Shown: one piece after another, positions 1 through 7,437 of the stretch
Numbering within the stretch: the stretch's first letter is position 1
How the letters are laid out: each line of letters begins with the position of its first letter
Assembly (NCBI GenBank): GCA_003233545.1
Contig: QILZ01000120.1
Span: forward strand, 1 to 12,602
Reading direction: 5' to 3'
DNA length: 12,602 nt
From: Spirochaetales bacterium
Lineage (GTDB): Bacteria; Spirochaetota; Spirochaetia; SZUA-6
Translations under genes and position numbers: made by a program
The notes under the pieces: generated by a model
Database searches by the model: none
What the model saw: only the letters and a program-made list of their open reading frames with translations
What the model was told of the DNA's origin: nothing

Positions 1-1
1 C

Positions 2-2806
2 TATAAACTTTTTCGATATAAGTTCAAAAAACGGAAATTCGATGTTATCATTAGTTCGGATAATAATGCCTTTAGTTTTCTGCTCAAACATCGAAATGAT
101 CTATTTCCTGAAACCCCTGTAGCCTTTTGCGGGGTGAACGATTTTCAGAACTCCATGCTAAAAGGGCACAAGCTGTATACCGGTACCGTAGAGGCCGTGG
201 AATTCGGGAAGACCATCGACATAGCCCTGAAGCTGCACCCGCAAACGCGGCATATTATTATGTATGGATCTGGAACACCGACCTATTTAGCAAACAAAGA
301 AAACCTTCAGAAAATAATTCCAGATTATAGAAATTCCATCGACTTTACATTCGTAGAAGGCCTCGATATTAGACAGGTGCAAAACCATATCAGGGGGCTG
401 TCCCACAATAGCCTTATACTGATAATAAGTTCAATAAAAGATGAACAAGGCGTGGCAATGCCTTTCCAACGTGCTTCCGAAATGATGGCGGCAGTCAGCA
501 GTGTTCCTATATATAGCTTCTGGGACTTTTTCCTTGGTCATGGGATTGTTGGGGGCAGGCTCATCAGCGGATTTGCTCAGGGAGAGACGGTAGGCCTGAT
601 TGCCGTGCGTATTTTGAATGGTGAAAAGCCCAGGGATATTCCCATCGTCAAGGAAAGTTCGAATCGGTATATGTTTGATTATAAACAAATGAAGCGGTTT
701 GGCATCAAAATAACTCAGTTGCCGGCAGGAAGCATCGTTATCAATAAACCTTATTCATTCTATTCGGAACATAAAGGCCTGATCTGGTCGGTTACAGCCG
801 GTATAGCCGGGCTTATATCGATCATATTGTTTCTTTTAGTCAATATTTTTGCTCGCAAACGTGCAGAGGAAGCATTGGGTGAAAGCGAGAAGAAGTTCCG
901 CACCCTCTTCGAAGATTCAAGGGATGCTATTTTCCTTAACACCTGGGAAGGCGAATTTATTGAAGCAAACCAGGCCATACTGGATCTCTTCGGCTATACA
1001 AGAGAAGAGATGATCGGGATGAATGCAGAAGAGATCTATGTCTTTCCCGAGAACAGGTTAGAATCCCTCGATGAGATCAAGCGAAAGGGAGCTCATAAAG
1101 AATATGAGATCAAGTTCAAAAAAAAGGATGGAACGCAGATGGACTGTCTCCTCACTGCGAGTATAAGAAAGGATGATGACGGAAGGATAATCGGATGTCA
1201 GGGCATCATCAGGGATATTACCAAGCGTCTGAGGGCTGAGGAGGAGCTAAGGGAGAGCAAAGAAAAGTTTAAAGAGCTTTATGATGAATCAAAAAGGGCT
1301 GAAGAAGCCTATCGTTCCCTTCTTCATACATCGGCCGATCCAATAGCCATCTATGATATGGAAGGAAAGGCCAGCTACATAAATCCTTCATTCACAAAGG
1401 TTTTTGGATGGATTATGGAGGAAGTGGAGGGAAAGCGGATACCGTTTGTCCCTGAATCTGAGAGGAAAGCTACAATGGCCGGCATCAAAGAGGTTGTCGA
1501 GGAAGGAAAAGCCATTCAGAATTATGAAACAAAAAGATATACAAAGGACGGCCGCCTGGCAGATATCAGCATCAGCGCTTCCCGATATCATGATCATGAA
1601 GGAAAACCGGCAGGGATACTTGTTATTCTTCGTGATACCTCCGAAAGAAAGAGACTCGAGGCCCAATTCCATGCAGCTCAGAGGATGCAGTCTTTAGTCA
1701 CTCTGGCCGGGGGCATTGCCCATAATTTTAACAACCTGCTTATGGGTATTCAGGGAAACGTTTCTCTGATATTACTGGATGTGGATTCGCGTCACTCCCA
1801 TTATGAGAAATTGAAAAATATTCAACAATATGTCCAGAATGGCGCTGAGCTGACAAAGCAACTCTTAGGTCTTGCGAGAGGCGGAAAGTACGAGGTTAAG
1901 CCCACAGATATAAATGAACTAATCAAGAATCAGAATCGTATGTTCGGCGCCGCAAAAAAGGAAATCAAGATTCGGGAAAAATACAAACAGGATCTTTGGA
2001 CTATAGAGGTAGACAGGGGACAGATGGGGCAGGTACTAATGAACCTTTACATTAATGCATGGCAGGCTATGCCGGGTGGCGGGAATCTCTATATCCAGAC
2101 GGAAAACGTCAAACTCGATGAAAGCTATATAAAGCCCTATAATGTCAGACCCGGCAGATATGTAAAAATCTCTGTTACAGACACCGGTGTGGGTATGGAT
2201 AAAGAAACACGGCAAAGAATCTTTGATCCCTTTTTTACCACCAAGGACATTGGAAGAGGAACCGGCTTAGGACTGGCCTCTGTATATGGTATTATAAAGA
2301 ATCACGGCGGGATTATCAATGTTTACAGCGAAAAGGGAGAAGGGACTACCTTTAACATATATCTTCCTGCCTCCGAAAAAGAGGTGACCGAGCAAAAAGG
2401 GCTTCCCAAGGATGTATTGATGAAAGGTTCCGGGACTGTCCTTCTTGTAGATGATGAGGAAATGATTATTAATGTGGGGGGTCAGATGATAGAAAAATTG
2501 GGCTTTAAGGTTTTCATAGCCCGATCTGGCAAAGAGGCCATAGAGGTCTATGAAAATAATATGGACAAGATTGATATAGTCATCCTGGATATGATCATGC
2601 CGGATATGGGCGGCGGAGAGACTTATGACCGTTTAAGAGAGTTAAATCCTGATATAAAAGTCCTTCTATCAAGTGGTTATAGCATAAATGGCAGTGCACA
2701 GAAGATCCTTGACAGAGGATGCAAAGGCTTTATCCAAAAGCCATTTAGTATAAAATATCTATCACAGAAATTATCCGAACAAAGAGGAACATCTATAGAA
2801 AATTAA
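2..2806 (+). CDS. Hybrid sensor histidine kinase with periplasmic binding-protein-like sensor, 5'-truncated
   Basis: The reading frame is open from the window edge (first full codon at 2; 934 codons visible), so the true start lies outside. The GTG at 134 is internal. Counting from position 2, residues 1 to about 255 resemble ABC-type periplasmic substrate-binding (ABC_sub_bind) sensors. One membrane helix follows at about 260-283, then PAS domains at about 297-415 and 436-557. The phospho-acceptor box is GGIAHNFNNLL with His574. The HATPase_c domain has an N box (NLYINAWQAMPGGG), DTGVGMD, FDPFFTTK and GRGTGLGLA. A C-terminal receiver at about 810-930 has the DDEE acidic pair, phospho-acceptor Asp863 (VILDMIMPD) and Lys913. 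All catalytic residues are present. It probably binds a small ligand outside the membrane and relays phosphate internally to its receiver; the ligand and output partner are unknown. It converges with the LivJ-type gene. Confidence 0.93.
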   Translation, partial: YKLFRYKFKKRKFDVIISSDNNAFSFLLKHRNDLFPETPVAFCGVNDFQNSMLKGHKLYTGTVEAVEFGKTIDIALKLHPQTRHIIMYGSGTPTYLANKENLQKIIPDYRNSIDFTFVEGLDIRQVQNHIRGLSHNSLILIISSIKDEQGVAMPFQRASEMMAAVSSVPIYSFWDFFLGHGIVGGRLISGFAQGETVGLIAVRILNGEKPRDIPIVKESSNRYMFDYKQMKRFGIKITQLPAGSIVINKPYSFYSEHKGLIWSVTAGIAGLISIILFLLVNIFARKRAEEALGESEKKFRTLFEDSRDAIFLNTWEGEFIEANQAILDLFGYTREEMIGMNAEEIYVFPENRLESLDEIKRKGAHKEYEIKFKKKDGTQMDCLLTASIRKDDDGRIIGCQGIIRDITKRLRAEEELRESKEKFKELYDESKRAEEAYRSLLHTSADPIAIYDMEGKASYINPSFTKVFGWIMEEVEGKRIPFVPESERKATMAGIKEVVEEGKAIQNYETKRYTKDGRLADISISASRYHDHEGKPAGILVILRDTSERKRLEAQFHAAQRMQSLVTLAGGIAHNFNNLLMGIQGNVSLILLDVDSRHSHYEKLKNIQQYVQNGAELTKQLLGLARGGKYEVKPTDINELIKNQNRMFGAAKKEIKIREKYKQDLWTIEVDRGQMGQVLMNLYINAWQAMPGGGNLYIQTENVKLDESYIKPYNVRPGRYVKISVTDTGVGMDKETRQRIFDPFFTTKDIGRGTGLGLASVYGIIKNHGGIINVYSEKGEGTTFNIYLPASEKEVTEQKGLPKDVLMKGSGTVLLVDDEEMIINVGGQMIEKLGFKVFIARSGKEAIEVYENNMDKIDIVILDMIMPDMGGGETYDRLRELNPDIKVLLSSGYSINGSAQKILDRGCKGFIQKPFSIKYLSQKLSEQRGTSIEN

Positions 2807-2946
2807 GAAATCTCATCGAGTAAACCAATCTTTCTTTTAAGACCATATTGATCTGGATACCCCACGGGCAAGCCCGAGGCACCTCCCTGAAATTCAAGTT
2901 TCGCTTGTCCTGAATCCTGTTTCCCCTGCCACTTCACATATCTCAT
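2803..2946 (-). other. Possible 47-codon small ORF or decayed repeat in the convergent gap
   Basis: On the minus strand an ATG at 2946 opens a 47-codon frame ending in TAA at 2803-2805, overlapping the kinase stop codon. An AAGGG lies about 10 nt before the ATG. The peptide is glycine-rich and basic (MRYVKWQGKQDSGQ... ending LLDEIS), with no signal peptide or domain I recognise. It lies downstream of the binding-protein terminator, and I see no promoter of its own. The frame includes a GC-rich near-palindrome (2862-2879), so this may be a dispersed intergenic repeat that happens to be open rather than a gene. Confidence 0.25.
2862..2879. repeat. GC-rich near-palindrome, REP-like
   Basis: CCACGGGCAAGCCCGAGG is an inverted repeat with a 2-nt centre and one A/A mismatch. 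It stands out from the AT-rich surroundings in the gap between two convergent genes. The loop is too small and there is no following T-run, so it is not a standard terminator. It may be a REP-like or mobile-element relic. Copy number cannot be judged from this window. Confidence 0.35.
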
Positions 2947-3012
2947 TATTTGTTTTCCCTTCAACCGTCTTAAAAAAACAACACCTGCCTGTCAAATTTC
3001 GAAGAGCATAAT

Positions 3013-3041
3013 AAAAAAAGGCCGGTTTTTTAACCGGCCTT
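3013..3041 (-). terminator. Intrinsic terminator of the LivJ-type gene
   Basis: On the minus strand AAGGCCGGTT, a 4-nt loop and AACCGGCCTT form a perfect 10-bp stem (3018-3041), followed by a run of T residues (3013-3017). It begins 18 nt after the binding-protein stop codon. The plus-strand side lacks a T-run, so it mainly serves the minus-strand gene. Confidence 0.92.
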
Positions 3042-3058
3042 CCATCTTAACGCTGAAT

Positions 3059-4318
3059 CTATGGATTAATCATCTTTACAGTTTCTATATACGGCGCTTT
3101 ATCTATATATTTCCATAATTCTATCGGTGTAATAACATCGCCACCATTCTTATCAAAATCCTGAGATCCTGATGCTCCTTCGTAGTTGATATCTTTACCC
3201 GCTTTAAGTAGTTCAAGAGCCTTCTTTATACCAGCCTCACCTGCATAAACAACTACTCCGGGAGGGTCTGCAACAAAACGAAGCTCATCACGTAGATTTA
3301 CAGGGGTCACATCTTTTCCTTTTGCCTTTGCCGCAGCAGCCGCAAGACCCGCTATAACAACCGCATCGTAATAGTTTGACATAAAGGGAAGCGGTGGAAG
3401 TTCCCCGTACTTTGCCTTATAGTCTGCCTTGAAATTATCGAGCGATTTTCCGCCTGCACTTCCGGGAGCCGTTCCTACATAACCTGCAAGATTCTTTGCT
3501 CCGAGAGCTTCCGGCATCTTAACCGACTTCGTACCATCGCAGAAGAGAAGCTTTGTTGTTTTGTTGTATCCGGCTTCCAAAAACTCTTTTAAATACACAG
3601 TCGCCTGTCCCGGATATCCCAGGGCAAGCATAACATCCGGCTTGGATGCCATTATCTTTCTAAGCTCTGATACATATGTCGGAGCAGGTTTCTCGTCATA
3701 AGGTACCGAAGCGACAATCTGCCCGCCTCTGCTTTCGAAAGATTTTTTAAATTCCTGCATGAGTCCCTGACCATATGCATTGTTTACCCAGAGCACTGCA
3801 GCCCTCTTGTAACCTTCGTCGATAGCTACCTTACCAAGAACAACTCCCTGAAGAGCATCGGAAGGAGCAGTCCTAAAGAGAAAATCCTTGCCTTGATCTG
3901 CCGGCAGGTAGGTTAAAAGCGGAGAGGTCGATGCATTTGAAATCATGGGTACTTTATTGGGAATGGCAACAGACTCTGCAATCGGCAGTGTAACACCGCT
4001 TGCAGCAGCACCGATTAATGCCACAACCTTCTCCACATCGATCAGAGTACGCGCTGCCCCCACACCGGGAATAGCAGAGGTCTCCGTATCCCCATATTTT
4101 ATTGCCAGCTTAAATCCTGCTTCGTTAAACTGTTCTACAGCCATATCTCCGGCTTTTCTAAATCCTGCTCCGAACTCGGACAGAGCACCTGTCAGCGGAA
4201 CTAACCCTCCTAACTTCACAGGCCCTGCTTCTTTCGATCCGGCTGCCCATAGCATCGAAGCTGGCAGTACCATGCTTATGGCTAAAATAAGCCATAAAAC
4301 TTTGGTTTTTTTGAGCAT
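3059..4318 (-). CDS. Branched-chain amino acid-type ABC transporter substrate-binding protein (LivJ-like)
   Basis: This 419-residue secreted protein is of the Peripla_BP_6/LivJ class, which captures amino acids or related small ligands in the periplasm and delivers them to a Liv-type permease. Residues 1-25 form a Sec signal peptide with a KK start and hydrophobic core, and probable signal peptidase I cleavage near LWA/AGS. There is no lipobox cysteine. The mature part has the family's opening strand (VKLGGLVPLTGALSEFG) and later LIGAAASGVTLPIAE and VPMISNASTSP segments. Length is normal for the family. The ATG at 4318 has a strong AAGGAGG five nt upstream. It is monocistronic, with its own promoter and terminator, and no permease or ATPase genes are adjacent, so its transporter lies elsewhere or it serves as a sensor ligand-binder. 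The substrate cannot be told from sequence; amide or urea ligands are also possible in this family. Confidence 0.93.
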   Translation of the reverse strand: MLKKTKVLWLILAISMVLPASMLWAAGSKEAGPVKLGGLVPLTGALSEFGAGFRKAGDMAVEQFNEAGFKLAIKYGDTETSAIPGVGAARTLIDVEKVVALIGAAASGVTLPIAESVAIPNKVPMISNASTSPLLTYLPADQGKDFLFRTAPSDALQGVVLGKVAIDEGYKRAAVLWVNNAYGQGLMQEFKKSFESRGGQIVASVPYDEKPAPTYVSELRKIMASKPDVMLALGYPGQATVYLKEFLEAGYNKTTKLLFCDGTKSVKMPEALGAKNLAGYVGTAPGSAGGKSLDNFKADYKAKYGELPPLPFMSNYYDAVVIAGLAAAAAKAKGKDVTPVNLRDELRFVADPPGVVVYAGEAGIKKALELLKAGKDINYEGASGSQDFDKNGGDVITPIELWKYIDKAPYIETVKMINP

Positions 4319-4346
4319 ATCTGCCTCCTTTTTGATATTTTAGTTA

Positions 4347-4376
4347 ATAATTCTCTTTAAACAGTAGTGTTGTCAA
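4347..4376 (-). promoter_or_regulatory. Sigma-70-type promoter of the LivJ-type gene
   Basis: On the minus strand a perfect TTGACA (4371-4376) is followed after 18 nt by AATTAT (4347-4352), which matches four of six -10 positions. It lies in the 111-nt gap after the Crp-family gene, about 29 nt before the binding-protein ATG. It supports separate transcription of that gene. Confidence 0.6.
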
Positions 4377-4429
4377 GGTAAAAAGGGTTAAAAAGTATAT
4401 ATTTTTAAATATTTCGGGAAAAAGCAAGA

Positions 4430-5074
4430 TTACTCCTGGTATTTTCTCTTTGAACTTACAAACCTGGCAAAGTCATTGATGTTTTTTACCACTATTTTAT
4501 CAGGAAATATTTCCACCCGTCTTTGAACGAGAAAATGGTTAAGCACTTCCCTGCATTTTGCAGGCGACATTCCCGCCCAATGAGCGATATCATCTATTGT
4601 GGTGGCAAATTCACGTTTATCTATTCCTTCCATGTCCGAAGATGTTTTTTCCGCAAGCATAAGGAAAACATCGGCGACCCGTGCTTCGATATCATCCAGG
4701 GTTAGAATCATAAATCTTCGTTTCTGGTCATATATCCTTTTTGTAAATAACTTAAGCAGTTTTAGAGCAATCTGAGGATTTCCCTGCATAAGTATTTCGA
4801 AATTTTCACGATTAAATTCAAGAGCTTTGACCTGATCGAGTGCTACGGCAGTTGCAGACCGGGGCGCTTCCTCTAAAATCGCCATTTCCCCGAATATTTC
4901 ACCCGGCTGCAGTATATCGATAGTTTTTTCAATGTCACCCATAATTTTAAGAATCTGTACTCTCCCGGATTGTATCAAATAAAAGTTATCTCCGGGTTCA
5001 TACTCACAAAATATAATATCACCTTTCTGGAAGGTTACCCCGAATCTTGTAAACATCGAATTACCGCCGTTCAT
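4430..5074 (-). CDS. Crp/Fnr-family transcriptional regulator
   Basis: This 214-residue protein has a cyclic-nucleotide-binding domain (about 8-120), a dimerisation helix and a C-terminal winged helix-turn-helix (about 155-200). The phosphate-binding cassette is canonical: G62-E63 and R72-S73-A74 in FGEMAILEEAPRSATA. It can therefore be expected to bind cAMP or a related cyclic nucleotide. The recognition helix (SPAKCREVL) differs from E. coli CRP (SRETVGRIL) at the base-contacting positions, so its DNA target is probably not the TGTGA/TCACA site. The ATG at 5074 overlaps the preceding stop codon as TAATG and has AAGGAG 8 nt upstream, indicating translational coupling with the cNMP/TPR gene. 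An internal Met7 is a less likely start. It is the last gene of the operon starting at 7328 and may regulate that operon. Confidence 0.9.
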   Translation of the reverse strand: MNGGNSMFTRFGVTFQKGDIIFCEYEPGDNFYLIQSGRVQILKIMGDIEKTIDILQPGEIFGEMAILEEAPRSATAVALDQVKALEFNRENFEILMQGNPQIALKLLKLFTKRIYDQKRRFMILTLDDIEARVADVFLMLAEKTSSDMEGIDKREFATTIDDIAHWAGMSPAKCREVLNHFLVQRRVEIFPDKIVVKNINDFARFVSSKRKYQE

Positions 5075-6081
5075 TAGACATTCTCCTTAACTGACCGCAG
5101 GGCTTTCTTAACCTTTCTGTACAGTGGTTCATCTTCCGAAATCATTGTCATTATCTTATTGTAAAAACCTTCAGCTTTGACCTGGTCCCCGAGAGACTGG
5201 TAACATTTACCCACAAAGAACAGCGCATCTTTTAAATCCGGATGTGTAGGATATTTTTGTATCAAACCGGAAAATGTGTTTATGCAGTCCTCATATTTTT
5301 TCATAAAGAATAAACATCTTCCCATTTCATACCGGGATTTTGCCAGATATTCTTCATCATTACCCTGATCTATAATCTTCTTGAATTCAGAGTATGCATT
5401 TTCATATTTCTGCTGGCTAATCAAACTAACGGCGTTATAGTACTGTTGTGCAACGTTAGACAATTCTTTTGTTTTCTGCGGTTTTTCCACAAAAGCGGTA
5501 CTTTTCTGAGAAACACCGGCAGGACCCTTCCCCTGTCCGTACTTTTGCAAATACTCCTCTGCTGTCTCGATCTTTTTAGTGGCCTCTGAAGAATGAACAC
5601 CGGAAGGATAGTATACAAGATAACGCCTGTACGCATAAAGTGCCTGATGATATCTTTTATTCGTAAGATAGTATTCACCTATTTTGAATAATCCTGTTTC
5701 CGGATTTACCTGTTCCTCCGTGTAAAGAAGATTTTGTACCTGATTATGTATTCTCCTGAGCTGATTGGAGAATACCTTCAGCATTTTCATTATAATTCTT
5801 GTATTCTTCGAGATAAGCTGTTCGAATTCGGGTACACTAAAGGCAATTACAGCTGAATCCTGCAAAACCACCGCTGTTTCCTCTCTCGGATATCTGCCGA
5901 ATGCAGATTTAACGCCGAAAAATTCGCCTGTCTTTATTAAATCATGAACCTCCTGTCCCGTTTCGATGTCGATATAATTCAAGCTAACCTTTCCGGAATT
6001 CAGGATGTATACTTTATCACTAATATCACCCTTGAAAAAAATAATCGAATTTGCTCTGTACTGAATCGCTTTAGGTGACAC
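5074..6081 (-). CDS. Cyclic-nucleotide-binding-domain protein with TPR repeats, no DNA-binding domain
   Basis: This 335-residue protein has an N-terminal cNMP-binding-like beta-roll (about 8-120) joined to tetratricopeptide-type helices at about 130-180 and 215-325, the latter including repeats around EYLAKSRYEMGRCLFFMKKY and LKDALFFVGKCYQSLGD. There is no signal peptide, membrane segment or helix-turn-helix, so it is probably a cytoplasmic protein-interaction module. The phosphate-binding cassette is altered: the usual Glu after FG is Val57, and the RSA motif reads R66-E-E-T, so classical cAMP binding is doubtful. The start is GTG at 6081, with AGGAG 6 nt upstream. It lies 14 nt after the amidohydrolase and overlaps the Crp-family start by one base. 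The pairing suggests it works with that regulator, for example as a partner or decoy sensor; this is inference. Confidence 0.85.
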   Translation of the reverse strand: MSPKAIQYRANSIIFFKGDISDKVYILNSGKVSLNYIDIETGQEVHDLIKTGEFFGVKSAFGRYPREETAVVLQDSAVIAFSVPEFEQLISKNTRIIMKMLKVFSNQLRRIHNQVQNLLYTEEQVNPETGLFKIGEYYLTNKRYHQALYAYRRYLVYYPSGVHSSEATKKIETAEEYLQKYGQGKGPAGVSQKSTAFVEKPQKTKELSNVAQQYYNAVSLISQQKYENAYSEFKKIIDQGNDEEYLAKSRYEMGRCLFFMKKYEDCINTFSGLIQKYPTHPDLKDALFFVGKCYQSLGDQVKAEGFYNKIMTMISEDEPLYRKVKKALRSVKENV

Positions 6082-6095
6082 TATACACTCCTACC

Positions 6096-7328
6096 CTACC
6101 TATCCATAGGCATAAAATCAAGCTTTTTCTCAAAGCCAACGGCTTCTCTAATGTCATACATCAATCCTGCAGGGTCTCCCTGAACCAGCATAGGTCTGCC
6201 TTTAACACTAATTTCAGTATAATCAACATCCTTAATATCAAACAAATCCCTATATTTACTCGATCCGTATACCGGAACTCCGGCCCTGAACAACAGTTCT
6301 ATTCCTTCCATCGCAGTATTTACAAGAGCTTCGTAGGGATCCTGACCGTCGGCCCGAATAAGTAAAAGATCCGCCAGTTTACCTTCTTCTATACTCCCTA
6401 TACGATCATGCATTCTAAAAGCCTTTGCAGGATTTACCGTTACCATTTCTACTACTTTTTTAGCCGGTAGATCTTCACCATACATCCGTCTGTATAACTT
6501 ACGGGCATATCTCATTTCTGCAAGAATATTTATAGATCCTGTATGAGTGGAATCCGTACCAATGGAGATATTGATTCCCGCTTCTATCATTTTTTTTATT
6601 TTGCATGTCACGTTAAACATGAAAATATTGGATGCAGGACACCATACAACGGAGGCACCTGAATTTTTTACCTTTTTAATATCCTGTTCGGAGAAGCCCA
6701 AACAATGAATAAATACGTCATGATCATCGAGACAATCTAAATCCTCGAGTATTTCAATACCCCGTTGTGATTCGGCATCGAAACCTTCCTCCAAATGGGT
6801 AATAAACGGATAATTTCGCTGCAGAGCTCTCTTATGCTCTATTTCTATACCGTCTCCCCATTTCAGATCAAAAGAAGAACACTCATGTGCAAGAGTATAT
6901 TCACTTATTAACCTGACAGGCAGCTTCGGAATAAACGGTTCGTTAAATTCATGAGGAAAGTGATCATTAACAGTTACCGTACCGGAAAATAAATTCTTAT
7001 AAGCACCCAGGAAATAGCAGTTATCGACACTTATATTCGCCCTCTCCCCATAAACCGGTGAAGATTTAAGATCATTATCCCAGTACGACCAGTTAAGATA
7101 GTATTTACCAGGTTCGGGTCCGACTCTCGGAAGGTAATCTCCTCTTAAATGATCATGAACATTAATTATCGCAGGGTAACAGTAAATGTTATCATCAAAT
7201 TCTATATTATACTCTGCTCTTTTACCTGATATCCCAATAGTTCCATTCTTAATTTTAATACTGCCCTTTTTTATAATCTTAAGAGGTGTTACAACGGTCA
7301 GATTGCTCATAGAAAAGTAATTTAACAT
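6096..7328 (-). CDS. Amidohydrolase-superfamily protein (ATZ/TRZ/deaminase-like)
   Basis: This 410-residue protein is of the metal-dependent amidohydrolase superfamily, near the nucleobase/SAH deaminase and chlorohydrolase branch. The metal and catalytic residues are all visible: HxH at H58/H60 (NVHDHLRGD), H178 in THLEEG, H208 in IHCLG and D259 in IGTDS. A C-terminal strand (SIEEGKLADLLLI) rebuilds the small composite beta domain typical of the family. It should be an active cytoplasmic hydrolase or deaminase, but the substrate cannot be assigned. The ATG at 7328 is preferred because AAGGA lies 6 nt upstream; Met7 is an alternative. It is the first gene of an operon with the cNMP/TPR and Crp-family genes, which suggests its substrate or product is linked to what those regulators sense. 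Transcription starts only about 15 nt upstream. Confidence 0.9.
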   Translation of the reverse strand: MLNYFSMSNLTVVTPLKIIKKGSIKIKNGTIGISGKRAEYNIEFDDNIYCYPAIINVHDHLRGDYLPRVGPEPGKYYLNWSYWDNDLKSSPVYGERANISVDNCYFLGAYKNLFSGTVTVNDHFPHEFNEPFIPKLPVRLISEYTLAHECSSFDLKWGDGIEIEHKRALQRNYPFITHLEEGFDAESQRGIEILEDLDCLDDHDVFIHCLGFSEQDIKKVKNSGASVVWCPASNIFMFNVTCKIKKMIEAGINISIGTDSTHTGSINILAEMRYARKLYRRMYGEDLPAKKVVEMVTVNPAKAFRMHDRIGSIEEGKLADLLLIRADGQDPYEALVNTAMEGIELLFRAGVPVYGSSKYRDLFDIKDVDYTEISVKGRPMLVQGDPAGLMYDIREAVGFEKKLDFMPMDR

Positions 7329-7349
7329 CGAAAATCCTTATAGAACTTT

Positions 7350-7378
7350 ATTGTATGTTGAGATTATTGTGATGTCAA
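7350..7378 (-). promoter_or_regulatory. Near-consensus promoter of the amidohydrolase-cNMP/TPR-Crp operon
   Basis: On the minus strand a perfect TTGACA (7373-7378), an exact 17-nt spacer and TACAAT (7350-7355, five of six) form a strong sigma-70 promoter. The predicted transcript start near 7343 leaves a leader of about 15 nt with the AAGGA ribosome site. It lies in the gap after the sigma-factor gene, so the operon is independently expressed. Confidence 0.85.
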
Positions 7379-7383
7379 TAATC
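7362..7383. promoter_or_regulatory. 22-bp operator-like inverted repeat over the -35 box
   Basis: GATTATTG-N6-CAATAATC is a perfect 8-bp inverted repeat with a 6-nt centre. Its size and spacing match a Crp/Fnr-family dimer site, though its half-site is neither CRP TGTGA nor FNR TTGAT in the standard register. It covers the -35 element of the operon that encodes a Crp-family protein, a position expected for repression. Autoregulation is inference. Confidence 0.6.
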
Positions 7384-7437
7384 ATGTTTTTATTATCGGA
7401 ACTAATCTTTATACAATGTAAGGATAAAATCTGCAGA

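Noticed and set aside
1404..1697. Plus-strand open frame of 97 codons inside the kinase
   Set aside because: It overlaps conserved PAS and kinase coding sequence in another frame and has no supporting ribosome site or family match.
2..2806. Idea that the kinase gene was recently acquired because it looks somewhat richer in G+C than its neighbours
   Set aside because: By eye the binding-protein gene next to it is similar, and no mobile genes or attachment sites flank it. A codon-usage calculation would be needed.
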